Assembly (NCBI RefSeq): GCF_000768065.1
Contig: NZ_JRKM01000001.1
Location: forward strand, 992,001-1,056,000
Length of the DNA: 64,000 nt
Origin: Aquabacterium sp. NJ1
GTDB lineage: Bacteria > Pseudomonadota > Gammaproteobacteria > Burkholderiales > Burkholderiaceae_C
Direction: 5' to 3'
The notes under the pieces are model-generated. The model had not been told where the DNA came from, did not search any database, and saw only the letters and a list, made by a program, of their open reading frames with translations. Position 1 is the first letter of the stretch. Every line of letters begins with the position of its first letter. Positions 50,116 to 62,609 of this stretch are shown piece by piece. The translations under genes were made by a program, and so were the position numbers.

Positions 50116-51144
50116 ATGCACGCCGACACCCCTTACGCCGACCTCACCCCTGACCTCGTCCTGGATGCCCTGGAGGCCCTGGGCCAGCGTGTGGACGGCC
50201 GGCTGCTGCAGCTGAACTCCTACGAAAACCGCGTCTTCCAGATCGGGCTGGACAGCGGCCATTTCGTGGTCGCCAAGTTCTACCGGCCAGGCCGCTGGAG
50301 CGACGCACAGATCCTCGAAGAACACGCCTTCGCGCATGAACTGGTGGCCGCCGAAGTGCCGGCCGTGCCGCCCATGCCCCTGCAAGCCGCGCTGGAGGGT
50401 GCCAGCGTACAAGGTGATCCCCCGACATTGGGCTTTTTCAAGGGCCACCGCGTGGCCGTGAGCCACCGGCGCGGCGGCCGCTCACCCGAACTCGAAGACC
50501 TGGGCGTGCTGACCTGGCTGGGCCGCTTTCTGGCCCGCCTGCACCTGGTGGGGGCTCAACACCCCTTCGTCCATCGCCCGACGATGGGCGTGGCGCAAAC
50601 CGGCCGGCAAGCGCGCCAATGGCTGGCCGACAGCGACAGCCTGCCCATCGAGCAGCGCACCCTGTGGCTGGCCGTGGCCGACCAGGCGCTCGACCTGTGC
50701 CAGCAGGCCTTTGACCGCATCGATGGCCTGCGCCTGCGCCGCCTGCATGGCGACTGCCACCCCGGCAACATCCTGTGGACACCGGACGGCCCGCATTTCG
50801 TCGACCTGGACGATGCCTGCATGGGCCCCGCCGTGCAGGACTTCTGGATGCTGCTCAGCGGTGACCCGCGCGACCGCCAGGTCCAGCTCAACGCCTTGCT
50901 GGAAGGCTATGAATCCATCGCCGAGTTCGACTGGCGCGAACTCAAGCTGGTGGAGCCGCTGCGCACCTTGCGCATCATCCACCACAGCGCCTGGCTGGCC
51001 CGCCGCTGGCACGACCCGGCCTTCCCGGCCGCCTTCCCCTGGTTCGGCTCGGCCATGTACTGGCAGCAGCAGATTGACCTCTTGCGCCAGCAGATCGACG
51101 TCATGCAGACCCCGGATGACCAGCCCGCCTGGATGATGGACTGA
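50116..51144 (+). CDS. srkA: Stress-response serine/threonine kinase SrkA (YihE)
   Basis: A kinase of the choline/aminoglycoside-kinase fold that in E. coli counters stress-induced death. The 342-residue protein has the nucleotide-binding start QLNSYENRVFQIGL, the invariant Lys in VVAKFYRPGRW, the catalytic loop LHGDCHPGNILW and the metal-binding FVDLDDACMGP. Length is close to the E. coli protein. In E. coli it neighbours dsbA, which is not seen here. The following 185 bases to the FliL-like gene hold no clear signal. Confidence 0.93.
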   Translation: MHADTPYADLTPDLVLDALEALGQRVDGRLLQLNSYENRVFQIGLDSGHFVVAKFYRPGRWSDAQILEEHAFAHELVAAEVPAVPPMPLQAALEGASVQGDPPTLGFFKGHRVAVSHRRGGRSPELEDLGVLTWLGRFLARLHLVGAQHPFVHRPTMGVAQTGRQARQWLADSDSLPIEQRTLWLAVADQALDLCQQAFDRIDGLRLRRLHGDCHPGNILWTPDGPHFVDLDDACMGPAVQDFWMLLSGDPRDRQVQLNALLEGYESIAEFDWRELKLVEPLRTLRIIHHSAWLARRWHDPAFPAAFPWFGSAMYWQQQIDLLRQQIDVMQTPDDQPAWMMD

Positions 51145-51329
51145 GACAGGCGGCCGGCATCAGCGGACAAGAGGCCTTGGCCGAAAAAACAATGTTTTCA
51201 TACCCGGGTTCAAGCGACGGAACGGCGTGCGTTTGTCGCGCTTGAGCGCTGCCCGTCAGCGTCGCTTCGGCGGCGCCATAGTAAGGTTCACGTCATCCAC
51301 CCGACACCCTTCTGACCGGAGCGCAGCGC

Positions 51330-51788
51330 ATGGCCATCGCGAAAGAGATCGATCAACCCACCTCAGGCATCAGCGACTGGCTGCTTGAACTGGTGATCGG
51401 CCTGGCGGTGGTGGTGCTGGGGGGCGGTGTGTGGGCCTACACGCATTTTTCGTCGCCGGGCACCGAGCAGCAACGGCCCAAACCCGTCTGGCTGAACGTC
51501 CCCAAGGTCATGGCCCAGACCGCCGACGGGCGGATGGTCAACGTCAAGGTCAATTTGCGCCTGGCCAAGGACAAGGATGCCGGTGAACTGGAACCCTATA
51601 TCCCGGCCTTCAAGACCATGATCCAGGAAGCCAGCACGGGCATCACGCGCGACGAACTGAAAGACCCTGGCGGCATGCTGCAGTTCAGCAAAGCCGTCAA
51701 GGCCTCGGTCAACGGCTACCTGAAATCACAGGACGTGCCCACGCGCATCAAGGACGTCGCGTTCGACGAGTTGATGCCACTGCCCTGA
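51330..51788 (+). CDS. FliL-like membrane protein
   Basis: A 152-residue protein with a short cytoplasmic N-terminus, one transmembrane helix (LLELVIGLAVVVLGGGVWAY, about residues 18-37) and a periplasmic domain resembling FliL (VWLNVPKVMAQTADGRMVNV, then VNLRLAKDKDAGELEPYIP). FliL stabilises the motor stator. True fliL usually sits with fliMN; here it stands outside any fli operon, so it may be a paralogue. Its last 41 bases overlap the S8 protease gene on the opposite strand. Confidence 0.8.
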   Translation: MAIAKEIDQPTSGISDWLLELVIGLAVVVLGGGVWAYTHFSSPGTEQQRPKPVWLNVPKVMAQTADGRMVNVKVNLRLAKDKDAGELEPYIPAFKTMIQEASTGITRDELKDPGGMLQFSKAVKASVNGYLKSQDVPTRIKDVAFDELMPLP

Positions 51789-53793
51789 CGCGGCTGCGCC
51801 GCTGGTACGACACGCTGGCCATCAAGGTGAACAAGGCCAGCCCGATCAGCGCGGCTCCATCGACGCTGCCACCGCCGCCACCTGATGAGGTGCTGGTATT
51901 GGTGACAGGCACGCTGGCAGGCACGTACACCCACTGGTCGATCGTCGCCGAGCGGCCACTGTCATCGGTGACCTGTAATTGCACCTTGAAGGCTCCCGGC
52001 GCCGTCGGCGTCAACTGGGTCTCGACGCTGTTGCGCGACCAGCCTGACGCATTGACGATGCCACCGTCGTCCAGCACCTGCCAGGCGTAGCTGCTCATGC
52101 TGCCCCCTACCGGGCTGACCATGGACTGCGCCGCATTGAGGTAGACAGGCTGGTTGGGCTGTGGCGTGGCCTGTGTCGAGGGTTTCACCGTGATCACGGC
52201 CACGGGGTCGGTCAACGCCGCCTGCACGGCCGCATCCACATCGAGCATGCCGGCGCCGCAGGTTTGAGTCGTGCAATAGCATTCGAATTGCTCGGCCGCA
52301 CTCGGGGCCACGCAACGGCCGCTCGCCAGTGGGTCACCGGATGTCGGGAACGCTCGGGCGTGGCGCCGCAAGAGTGACGATACCGCCGCCGGAGTCAGAC
52401 TGGATCGCGCTTGCAGCAACAGCGCGGCCGCACCGCTGACCTGGGGGGCAGCAAAGCTGGTGCCATTGGCCCAACGGCTCATCTGGTCCGTATAAATGGA
52501 CCCACCGTTTGCGTTGCTAACAGGGTCCTTGTCACCACTATTGGTTGTGGTGAGCATGGTGTAGAGGCAATCACCTGTGGCGTTCTCGCAGTTGCCAGCC
52601 GGGGCACTCAGGCTCACCTCCGGCCCCAGGGACGAATACCGCACCTTGGCGCCCACATGCCGCACCCCAGCGACGGCGATCACGCCCGGGCAATTGGCCG
52701 GTGTGGACACCGCCAGGCCGTTGTCATTGCCGGCGGAAGCCACAATCACCACATTGAGCGCCGTGAGCTCGGCGATGACCTCTTTGTAGGCCAGCGAGCA
52801 CGTGTCGCTGCCACCCAAGCTCATGTTGATCACGCGGGCGTTGGCGACCGGCGGCGTTGACACGCCATCTACCGGGAGCCCCGCAGCCCAGCGCATGCCG
52901 GCCATGATGTCCGAGTCCCAGCCCCCGCACTTGCCCAAGGCTCGCACCGGCAGAATCATCGCCTCCGGCGCCACGGATGCACCACCTATACCATTGTCGG
53001 CCTTGGCCCCGATGATGCCCGCCACCTTGGTGCCGTGCCAGGTGCTCGTGTCCAGCACCTGGCAGTCCACCGTGGTTTTCAGCTCGGAATTGATCTCATT
53101 GATGCCGTTCTGATCGACCCAGTCACCCAGGTCAGACGGATCGGTGCTGCGCCCGCCCGGCTTGGGCACCCCAGCCACAGAGGCGTAGCTGATCATATTG
53201 GCGCCTGGATGCAGCTTGTCGACCAGATCCGGGTGGTCCGTGCGCACCCCCGTATCGATCTCTGCCACGGTGATGCCACTACCCCTCACAGGGACAGTGC
53301 GAACCCACGCAGCCTGTGCATTGATGGCCGCATGGGGAGCATCCACATCTGGCGTACGCAAGAACCACTGCCCTGCTGCCACATTGGGGTTGCTCACATT
53401 GGAGAACAGCGGGTCATCAGGGTAGACGCTGTGAAGCCGGCGCAAACGGTCCGGCACGGCATACATCACATCGCCGTCTTTGGCCAGCACGGCGGCCAGC
53501 GCTTCCGAGCTCAAGCCCTGCGCCATCGCCACATGCACACGCGGGCCAACCTCTCGCCCGTCCTGCACCACCAGGCCACGGCGCTGCCCCAGCCTTTGCA
53601 TGAGGTGCGTCTGCGTCGAGCCACCCGCAGACTGCACCTGCACCACGCTGCTCCTGAGCACACTGGCGTCCGGCTTGAGCTTGACGATGACCCGCCCGTA
53701 CGTGCCGTCTGCCGCCTGTACCAACGGGGCTGCGGCCAGCAGAAGTGCGGCACCGAGTCGTGGCCACCATCGGGCCTTGCTTGAAAAACTCAT
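51748..53793 (-). CDS. Secreted S8 (subtilisin-like) serine protease with GlyGly-CTERM tail
   Basis: A 681-residue exported protease. The signal peptide ends near APLVQAADG; a propeptide-like region and then the S8 domain follow. The catalytic triad is D180 (VAEIDTGVRTDHPD), H253 (WHGTKVAGIIGA) and S446 (NGTSFAAPQVSGAAAL). A C-terminal PKD-like domain (about residues 530-630) leads to SSGGGGGSVDGAALIGLAL and a basic stretch, a GlyGly-CTERM signal for rhombosortase. After the basic RR there is an extra VRAVASTRRTRRP tail lying in the overlap with the FliL-like gene. The start at 53793 has AAGG eight bases upstream; 53871 is less likely. Confidence 0.92.
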   Translation of the reverse strand: MSFSSKARWWPRLGAALLLAAAPLVQAADGTYGRVIVKLKPDASVLRSSVVQVQSAGGSTQTHLMQRLGQRRGLVVQDGREVGPRVHVAMAQGLSSEALAAVLAKDGDVMYAVPDRLRRLHSVYPDDPLFSNVSNPNVAAGQWFLRTPDVDAPHAAINAQAAWVRTVPVRGSGITVAEIDTGVRTDHPDLVDKLHPGANMISYASVAGVPKPGGRSTDPSDLGDWVDQNGINEINSELKTTVDCQVLDTSTWHGTKVAGIIGAKADNGIGGASVAPEAMILPVRALGKCGGWDSDIMAGMRWAAGLPVDGVSTPPVANARVINMSLGGSDTCSLAYKEVIAELTALNVVIVASAGNDNGLAVSTPANCPGVIAVAGVRHVGAKVRYSSLGPEVSLSAPAGNCENATGDCLYTMLTTTNSGDKDPVSNANGGSIYTDQMSRWANGTSFAAPQVSGAAALLLQARSSLTPAAVSSLLRRHARAFPTSGDPLASGRCVAPSAAEQFECYCTTQTCGAGMLDVDAAVQAALTDPVAVITVKPSTQATPQPNQPVYLNAAQSMVSPVGGSMSSYAWQVLDDGGIVNASGWSRNSVETQLTPTAPGAFKVQLQVTDDSGRSATIDQWVYVPASVPVTNTSTSSGGGGGSVDGAALIGLALFTLMASVSYQRRSRVRAVASTRRTRRP

Positions 53794-53943
53794 CGCTACT
53801 GCCTTTCGGGCATCCAAGGCTGGCATGCCCCCTTCACGCCTTTTCGGACAAGCCGTGAACACCGTCATCAAATTGCCTCATTTCGCAGCACTCCAACGCT
53901 CACCCCAGGGGGAACCCGCGTTCCTCAAAGCTTGCCAACAAGG

Positions 53944-53952
53944 TTATCCACA
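53944..53952 (+). promoter_or_regulatory. Isolated consensus DnaA box
   Basis: TTATCCACA is a perfect DnaA box. A weaker inverted match, GGGGATAA, follows 8 bases later, so TTATCC and GGATAA flank the site. It lies in the 297-base gap between the protease and sodC, about 140 bases before sodC. No other boxes or AT-rich region accompany it, so it is not an origin. The rest of the gap shows no clear promoter. Confidence 0.4.
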
Positions 53953-54090
53953 GGATACGGGGATAAGTCCATATGCAGATGCGCCATTTCGACGACATGA
54001 CAAGGCCACCTGCAAGGGTACTGTCCAAAATTCACGGTCTGCGGCGCTACAGTGGCCCGTTCAACGATTTACCAACAGGAGGCTTTACCA

Positions 54091-54717
54091 ATGAAACACA
54101 CTCACTGGCTGTCGACCGCGGCCATGATGCTGGCCCTCGCAGCTTGCTCGACCCCCTACAGCCCCAACGGGCAGGCCAGCGCCAACGCCCCCGGCATGGG
54201 TGGCGGTGAACGCGGCACGATGGGCGGCATGATGGGCGGTCAAGGCATGATGGGCCAGGGCATGATGCAAGGCATGGCCATGGCCACCTTGACGCCCACC
54301 CAGGGCAACACGGCCCGCGGCATGGTGGTCTTCCACCAGATGCAGGACCACATGATGGTGCACGCGCACATCACGGGCGTGGCGCCCAATTCCGAGCATG
54401 GCTTTCACCTGCATGACGTGGGCAGCTGCGCCAGCACGGACGGCACCAGCGCCGGTGGCCACTTCAACCCAGGCAAGACCGCCCACGGCCCGCAGGACGC
54501 CGAGCACCATGCCGGCGACATGCCCAGCCTGAAGGCCGACGCCGACGGCGTGATCGACCAGAAGTTCATGTTGCACGGCGTGACGATCAAGGGCGACGCC
54601 AACAGCATCGACGGCCGCAGCGTGATCCTGCATGCCAATGCCGACGACTACAAGACCCAGCCGACCGGCAACTCGGGCGCCCGCATCGCCTGCGGTGTGA
54701 TCGCCACGCACCCCTGA
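54091..54717 (+). CDS. sodC: Cu/Zn superoxide dismutase lipoprotein with a Met-rich linker
   Basis: A periplasmic enzyme that converts superoxide to peroxide. The 208-residue precursor has lipobox LAAC (C19), so it is membrane anchored. A linker at residues 36-64 carries ten methionines in MGG, GMM and GQG repeats, similar to copper-binding segments. The SodC core has metal ligands in EHGFHLHDVGSCAS, AGGHFNPGKTAHG and HAGDMPSL, the active-site Arg in NSGARIACGV, and both disulfide cysteines. An AGGAGG ribosome site lies before the ATG at 54091. Confidence 0.93.
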   Translation: MKHTHWLSTAAMMLALAACSTPYSPNGQASANAPGMGGGERGTMGGMMGGQGMMGQGMMQGMAMATLTPTQGNTARGMVVFHQMQDHMMVHAHITGVAPNSEHGFHLHDVGSCASTDGTSAGGHFNPGKTAHGPQDAEHHAGDMPSLKADADGVIDQKFMLHGVTIKGDANSIDGRSVILHANADDYKTQPTGNSGARIACGVIATHP

Positions 54718-54754
54718 GCCACCTGGGCGAGCCGCTCAAGCGCGGCCTGCGCAC

Positions 54755-55438
54755 TCACAGCAGGCTGGACGCGACGTTGATGGTCAGGGCCACCAGGCTG
54801 GTGTTGAACAGGAACGCCAGCACGCAGTGCACCAGGCCGACACGCCGCATGCCGGAGCTGCTGATCGACACATCGGCCGTCTGGCCCGATGTGCCGATCA
54901 CGGCGGCAAAGTAGAGAAAGTCCAGGTAATCGGGGTCGGGCGTGTCAGGGAACTGCAGCCCGCCTGGCTGCCCCTGGCGTCGTGCCGAATAAAAATCGTG
55001 CGCATAGTGCAGCGCGAACATCACCTGCGTGAACGCCCAGGACGACAGGATCGTGCCGCCCGCCAGCGCAATGTGTGCCATGCGGGCCGCCCCGGTGAAA
55101 TCCTTGGCCACGGACAACTCCGCCACGATGGAGCCCAGACTGGCCAGCGCCGAGATCACCACCAGCGTCAGGATGGCCGCCGCGCCATCGTCCTGCTGGC
55201 ACGCGCGCCGCTGAATCTGCGCCTTGCTCGAACGCGCCATCATCCAGCCCGCGAGCGCCAGGTAGGCCCAGGCCCCCACGTTCCAGCCGATGATCCAGCG
55301 CGTGATCTCGCGCGTGGCTTCATGCAGGGGCAAGGCCAGCGCCACCGTGATGCCCAAACCGCCTGCGATGAACAGGCGCGGCCGGATGTGAATCTGCCGC
55401 AGCAGCGGCACCTTGTGCAGGTTCATGCGCCGGATCAT
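54755..55438 (-). CDS. DUF1345 integral membrane protein
   Basis: A 227-residue protein with four or five transmembrane helices. It matches DUF1345 through the closing region DPDYLDFLYFAAVIGTSGQT with ADVSISSSGMRRVGLVHCVL. The function of the family is unknown. Start codons at 55438 and 55426 are both possible; neither has a good ribosome site. It begins 18 bases after the MFS exporter stop and is probably cotranscribed with it. Confidence 0.85.
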   Translation of the reverse strand: MIRRMNLHKVPLLRQIHIRPRLFIAGGLGITVALALPLHEATREITRWIIGWNVGAWAYLALAGWMMARSSKAQIQRRACQQDDGAAAILTLVVISALASLGSIVAELSVAKDFTGAARMAHIALAGGTILSSWAFTQVMFALHYAHDFYSARRQGQPGGLQFPDTPDPDYLDFLYFAAVIGTSGQTADVSISSSGMRRVGLVHCVLAFLFNTSLVALTINVASSLL

Positions 55439-55456
55439 AACGAGGGCTGGCCCGGC

Positions 55457-57016
55457 TCAGGGCTTGTCGGCATGCAGGTTCATGGGCGGCACGCACTTGA
55501 CCAGCACGGCCACGATGACCATCAAGCCCACCACGATCCACTGCCCATCATGGATGGCACTGACCAGCCCGTGGCGCGCCACATCCAGCAAGGCCGAAGT
55601 GTCCTGCCCGGCCTGGGTCACCAAGGCGTTCAAGCGCGTGACCTCGGACGCATCCACCAGGATCTGCGGGTCGCTCAACCATGGGAGCCACCGGGTCTGG
55701 CCACGCTGCACCAAGGCCTGCTCGACGGCCTGCACATAGTGGTGCGACACCAGCGTGCCCACCAGGGCCGTGCCCAGCATGCCGCCCATCATGCGCGTGG
55801 ACTGCAGCATGGCCGTGGCCACGCCCAGTTGCTGGCGCTGCGCACTGGCCTGGGTGAACAAGGTGAGGTTAGGCAGCAGCACACCGATACCGAGCCCGCC
55901 TGTCATCATCGCGGCCACCACCAGGGCATGTGGCGTGCTCGCCGTGACCTGTGTGAGCGCCAGCGCGGCCAGCCAGAACAGGGCGGCGCCCACGTACAGC
56001 ATCCAGTTGGGTGAAGACAACCTCGTCACGATGCGGCCATTGGTGATGCTGCCCACCGTGATGAAGACGGCAAACGGCGTGATCAACAAGCCCGCCTGAT
56101 TCGGCGACAAGCCGAAGCCCCCCTGGAACATCAACGGCGCGTAGTACATCACCGCGAACATGCAAAAGCCCATGGACAGCGAGAGCGTGAACAAGGGCAC
56201 CAGGTGCCGGTCGGACAACAGGCTCATGGGCAGCACGGGATTGGGGCAACGCCGCTCCCACCAGATCAACGTCACCAGCGACACGGCCATCACACAAGCC
56301 AGCGCCAGCAACCAGGCCACCGGCTTGTGCTGCGGCCACCACTCGACCAGCAACTGCATGCTGCCCAGGCACAGCGCGATGAGCGCCGAGCCCTGCCAGT
56401 CCAGCGGCTTGGGCTCGTGCTCGGCGTGGCGGATGTGCGGCAGGTAGCGCGACACGAACAACAAGCTGGCCAGGCCCACCGGCAGGTTGACGAAGAACAC
56501 CGAGCGCCAGCCCCAGTGCTCGGTGAGGTAACCGCCCATGGACGGCCCCACCGCATTGGCCAGCCCGAAGCTGGTGCTGAACATGATCTGCCAGCGCAGC
56601 CGCGATCTGGGGTCGGGAAACAGGTCGGGGATGCAGGCAAAGGTGGTGGCCACCAGCATGCCCCCGCCGATGCCTTGTGCACCACGCGCCAGCACCAGTT
56701 GCGGCATGTTCTGCGCCCAGCCGCACAACATGGACGCGGCCGTGAACAGCACGATGGCCGCCAGCACAAAGGGCTTGCGCCCGTGTTCATCACCCAGCTT
56801 GCCGAAGATGGGCACCGTGATGATGGAGGTCAGCAGATAGGCGGTGCCCACCCAGGCATACAGGTCGAAGCCATGCAGCTCGGCCACCACCGTGGGCAAG
56901 GCGGTGCCGATCACGGTCTGGTCCAGGGCCACCAGGATCAGCACGAAACACAGGCCCAGCATGGCCAGCAGGGTCTGGCGAAAACCCAGTGTTGTCGAAG
57001 AAGATGCGCTCACCAC
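55457..57016 (-). CDS. DHA2-family (14-helix) MFS drug-type exporter
   Basis: A proton-driven exporter of 519 residues with about 14 hydrophobic helices. The N-terminal motif LDQTVIGTALPTVVAEL, motif A FGKLGDEHGRKPF and motif C GLANAVGPSMGGYL identify the DHA2 drug:H+ antiporter branch. The substrate cannot be predicted. The start is GTG at 57016; the first ATG lies inside helix 1. No HlyD-type adaptor or outer-membrane channel gene accompanies it. Confidence 0.9.
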   Translation of the reverse strand: MVSASSSTTLGFRQTLLAMLGLCFVLILVALDQTVIGTALPTVVAELHGFDLYAWVGTAYLLTSIITVPIFGKLGDEHGRKPFVLAAIVLFTAASMLCGWAQNMPQLVLARGAQGIGGGMLVATTFACIPDLFPDPRSRLRWQIMFSTSFGLANAVGPSMGGYLTEHWGWRSVFFVNLPVGLASLLFVSRYLPHIRHAEHEPKPLDWQGSALIALCLGSMQLLVEWWPQHKPVAWLLALACVMAVSLVTLIWWERRCPNPVLPMSLLSDRHLVPLFTLSLSMGFCMFAVMYYAPLMFQGGFGLSPNQAGLLITPFAVFITVGSITNGRIVTRLSSPNWMLYVGAALFWLAALALTQVTASTPHALVVAAMMTGGLGIGVLLPNLTLFTQASAQRQQLGVATAMLQSTRMMGGMLGTALVGTLVSHHYVQAVEQALVQRGQTRWLPWLSDPQILVDASEVTRLNALVTQAGQDTSALLDVARHGLVSAIHDGQWIVVGLMVIVAVLVKCVPPMNLHADKP

Positions 57017-57085
57017 GTCCAGGCGGTTTGGTCAGGGAAGGTGGAGCTTACCTCGGCGGCCCGCAACACTGCCACCGCCACGACA

Positions 57086-59431
57086 CTACCGCGCTTGCAC
57101 CGGGGCCAACGACCTGGCATGCCGAATCCACCAGGCCAGCTTGCTGAACAAGGTGTCCACGTCGATCGGTTTGACGATGTGGTCGTTCATCCCGGCCGCA
57201 AAGGCCTGCTCCAGGTCACTGGCCATGGCGTTGGCGCTCAGCGCGATCACGGGCAGGTTTGCAAAACGCGGCTGCGCCCGGATCTGGCGAGCGGCGGTGT
57301 AGCCATCCATCACGGGCATCTGGCCGTCCATCAGCACGCAATCGACATCAGGCAGGGCATCGAGCATGTCCAGCGCAGACTGGCCGTTGCCGGCCAGCAC
57401 CACGTCCACCCCGACCATGCTCAGCAACGCCACGATCAACTCCTGGTTGACCTCGTTGTCCTCCACCAGCAGCACGCGGGTGCCGGCCAGGTCGGCGCTC
57501 GGCGCCTTGTCCTGCGGTTTGCCCAAGTCTGCATCACCTTGCACCAGCGCGCTGTCGAGTGCCGCGCTGACGGCCTCCAGCATGGTAGAGGCCGTCACGG
57601 GTTTGGTCAGCACCGCTTGCAGCTGCACCTGCATGGCCTGAGCCTGTTTGAGCGCCTCGTCACGGGCCGACACGGTCACCATGATCACGGCCGGCGGTTG
57701 ACTCACCTGGTCAGCGGACTGGATCAGGCGCGCACACTCGATGCCATCCATGCCCGGCATGCGCCAGTCGATCAGCGCCACCTCGAAGGGGCGCCCTGCT
57801 TTCTCAGCCTGCCGGACCTGGTCCAGCGCATCGGGGCCATTGCCCACGACCGTCACATCGAACTGGAACCGCTGCGCCATGGTTTGCAGGATCTCGCCGG
57901 CAGACAGGTTGTCGTCCACGATGAGCACCCGCAGGCCATCGGCCCTCACCAAGTGGCGCGGGCGCACTTCTTCGAGATGCGTGCTCCAGCGCAGCTTCAC
58001 CGTGAAATGGAAGGTGGAGCCCTTGCCCGGCTCGCTTTCCACCCAGATCCGCCCGCCCATCAACTCGACCAGTTGCCTGCAGATGGCCAGGCCCAGGCCT
58101 GTGCCACCGTATTGGCGCGAGGTCGAGCTGTCTGCTTGCGAAAAGCTCTGGAACAACCGGCTCTGCTGCTCGGCACTCATGCCCAGGCCGGTGTCGCGCA
58201 CGGCCAGGTGCAGCTCGATCTGCTCGCCTTCGCGGGCCACTTCGTTCACCGACACCAGCACCTCGCCACGCTCGGTGAACTTCACCGCGTTGTTCACCAG
58301 GTTGGTCAGCACCTGCCCCAGCCGCAAGGCGTCGCCATGGAACACCGGCGGCAGGCTGGGCGCCGTGTGGAACAGCAACTCCAGCCCCTTTTCCTCGGCC
58401 TTGAGGCCCACCAGGCTGCTGAGGTTGTCCAGCACCTGGTCGAGGCTGAAGGGCGCCACCTCCAGCTCCAGCTTGCCTGCTTCGACTTTGGAAAAATCCA
58501 GAATGTCATTGATGATGCCCAGCAGGTTCTGCGCAGCCCGGTGCACCTTTTCCACATAGCCGCGCTGCTGCGGGCTCATCGCCGTCTGCAAGGCCAGGTA
58601 GGACATGCCGATGATCGCGTTCATGGGCGTGCGAATCTCGTGCGACATGTTGGCGAGGAACTCCGACTTGGCGCGTGTGGCCTCTTCAGCCAACTGCTTG
58701 GCGCGGACCAGGGGCGTGATGTCCGACGACACGCCCGCCAGGGCAAATGGCTCGCCGCGCTCCCCCAGCACGGGGAACTTCAAGGACATGTAGGTGTGCG
58801 TGCTGCCATCGGATTGCGGCAGCAACTCCTCCCGCTGCTGGGCGCAGCCTCCCAACAGCACCTCGCGGTCAACATCCATGAACCGGCGGGCCAGCTCGGC
58901 GTCCATCAAGTCGGCATCTGTGTGGCCAATGGTCTGCTCGTGGGTGACCCCGACGACATCGCAGAAGGCCTGGTTGGCCAGCAGGTAGCGCCCTTGCGGG
59001 TCCTTGGCGTAGATGACAGCGGGGGCGTGGTCCATGATGGACTGCAGCAACTGCTGGTTCTCCTGCGCCGAGCGCCTGGCTTGCACCAGGGATGTGCGGT
59101 CCTGTACCCAGGTGGCATGGCAGGGGCGGCCATCCAGGGTCTGCGCCTTGGCCTGCAGGCTCAGGCGCCGGATCTGGCCATCTGATCGGACCAGGTCCAG
59201 CTTGATGGCATCGGCCTGCGTTCGGGAGAACTGGCAAGCCTTCAGCAAAGCCTGCGCGGGCCCCACCATACGAGGCTCATCACCGGGCTGCGACAGCAGA
59301 TCCTGCTCGTCGAGCCCCGCCCAGGCCAGCAAGGTGTGGTTGACGAAGACGAGGCGCCCCGACTCATCGGCGATCAACAAGCCCACCGGGCAGCTGTTCA
59401 ACACATCACGTGTTGCTTGGGACAGATCCAT
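57086..59431 (-). CDS. Cytoplasmic hybrid histidine kinase, PAS-PAS-HisKA-ATPase-REC-REC
   Basis: A 781-residue soluble hybrid kinase with no transmembrane segment. Two PAS domains cover about residues 5-110 and 125-235. HisKA has H264 in [16 protein letters not shown]. The ATPase domain has [13 protein letters not shown] and [20 protein letters not shown]. Two receivers follow, with phospho-acceptor segments [13 protein letters not shown] and [14 protein letters not shown]. There is no C-terminal phosphotransfer domain, so signal must go through a separate Hpt protein. The start at 59431 ([11 protein letters not shown]) has GGAG ten bases upstream. The MFS gene follows 69 bases downstream. 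Confidence 0.92.
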   Translation of the reverse strand: MDLSQATRDVLNSCPVGLLIADESGRLVFVNHTLLAWAGLDEQDLLSQPGDEPRMVGPAQALLKACQFSRTQADAIKLDLVRSDGQIRRLSLQAKAQTLDGRPCHATWVQDRTSLVQARRSAQENQQLLQSIMDHAPAVIYAKDPQGRYLLANQAFCDVVGVTHEQTIGHTDADLMDAELARRFMDVDREVLLGGCAQQREELLPQSDGSTHTYMSLKFPVLGERGEPFALAGVSSDITPLVRAKQLAEEATRAKSEFLANMSHEIRTPMNAIIGMSYLALQTAMSPQQRGYVEKVHRAAQNLLGIINDILDFSKVEAGKLELEVAPFSLDQVLDNLSSLVGLKAEEKGLELLFHTAPSLPPVFHGDALRLGQVLTNLVNNAVKFTERGEVLVSVNEVAREGEQIELHLAVRDTGLGMSAEQQSRLFQSFSQADSSTSRQYGGTGLGLAICRQLVELMGGRIWVESEPGKGSTFHFTVKLRWSTHLEEVRPRHLVRADGLRVLIVDDNLSAGEILQTMAQRFQFDVTVVGNGPDALDQVRQAEKAGRPFEVALIDWRMPGMDGIECARLIQSADQVSQPPAVIMVTVSARDEALKQAQAMQVQLQAVLTKPVTASTMLEAVSAALDSALVQGDADLGKPQDKAPSADLAGTRVLLVEDNEVNQELIVALLSMVGVDVVLAGNGQSALDMLDALPDVDCVLMDGQMPVMDGYTAARQIRAQPRFANLPVIALSANAMASDLEQAFAAGMNDHIVKPIDVDTLFSKLAWWIRHARSLAPVQAR

Positions 59432-59632
59432 GGCGACAGCACTCCGGTACACACGGGCAAGGGGCTTGCACAGGCGGATCAAGCCAATCTAGCACCCGGG
59501 CTCTCACCTTGCCAATGCAGACAAGCTCGCACCGATGTGCCAGCAGCACAACTTCTTCACGCCTGTCACGCTTCGTGGGCTTGCAACCCTTGCGCCATGT
59601 AGGGATGAGGTTGCCCGCTGACGCCCCTGGAC

Positions 59633-62446
<2,814 letters not shown>

Positions 62447-62609
62447 GTGCCGTGTCTCTTGTGAAGGCGGGGCCACACAAATGGTACAAGAAGGCAGCAC
62501 GCATTCGACACCCTTGCTGATATCTTTCCGTGCAGAGACCTGACACCCGACGTGCAGACAGGCTTGCCATAGACTGTCCTTTGATGTCCGCACGGATGGG
62601 AACCTGAAC

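Noticed and set aside
53944-53966. Replication origin at the DnaA box
   Set aside because: Only one perfect box, no cluster, no AT-rich unwinding region and no dnaA, dnaN or gidA genes nearby.
56204-59185. Plus-strand open frame of 993 codons opposite the MFS exporter and hybrid kinase
   Set aside because: Very long but antisense to two genes with complete domain sets; His/Gln/Gly-rich composition marks it as a shadow.
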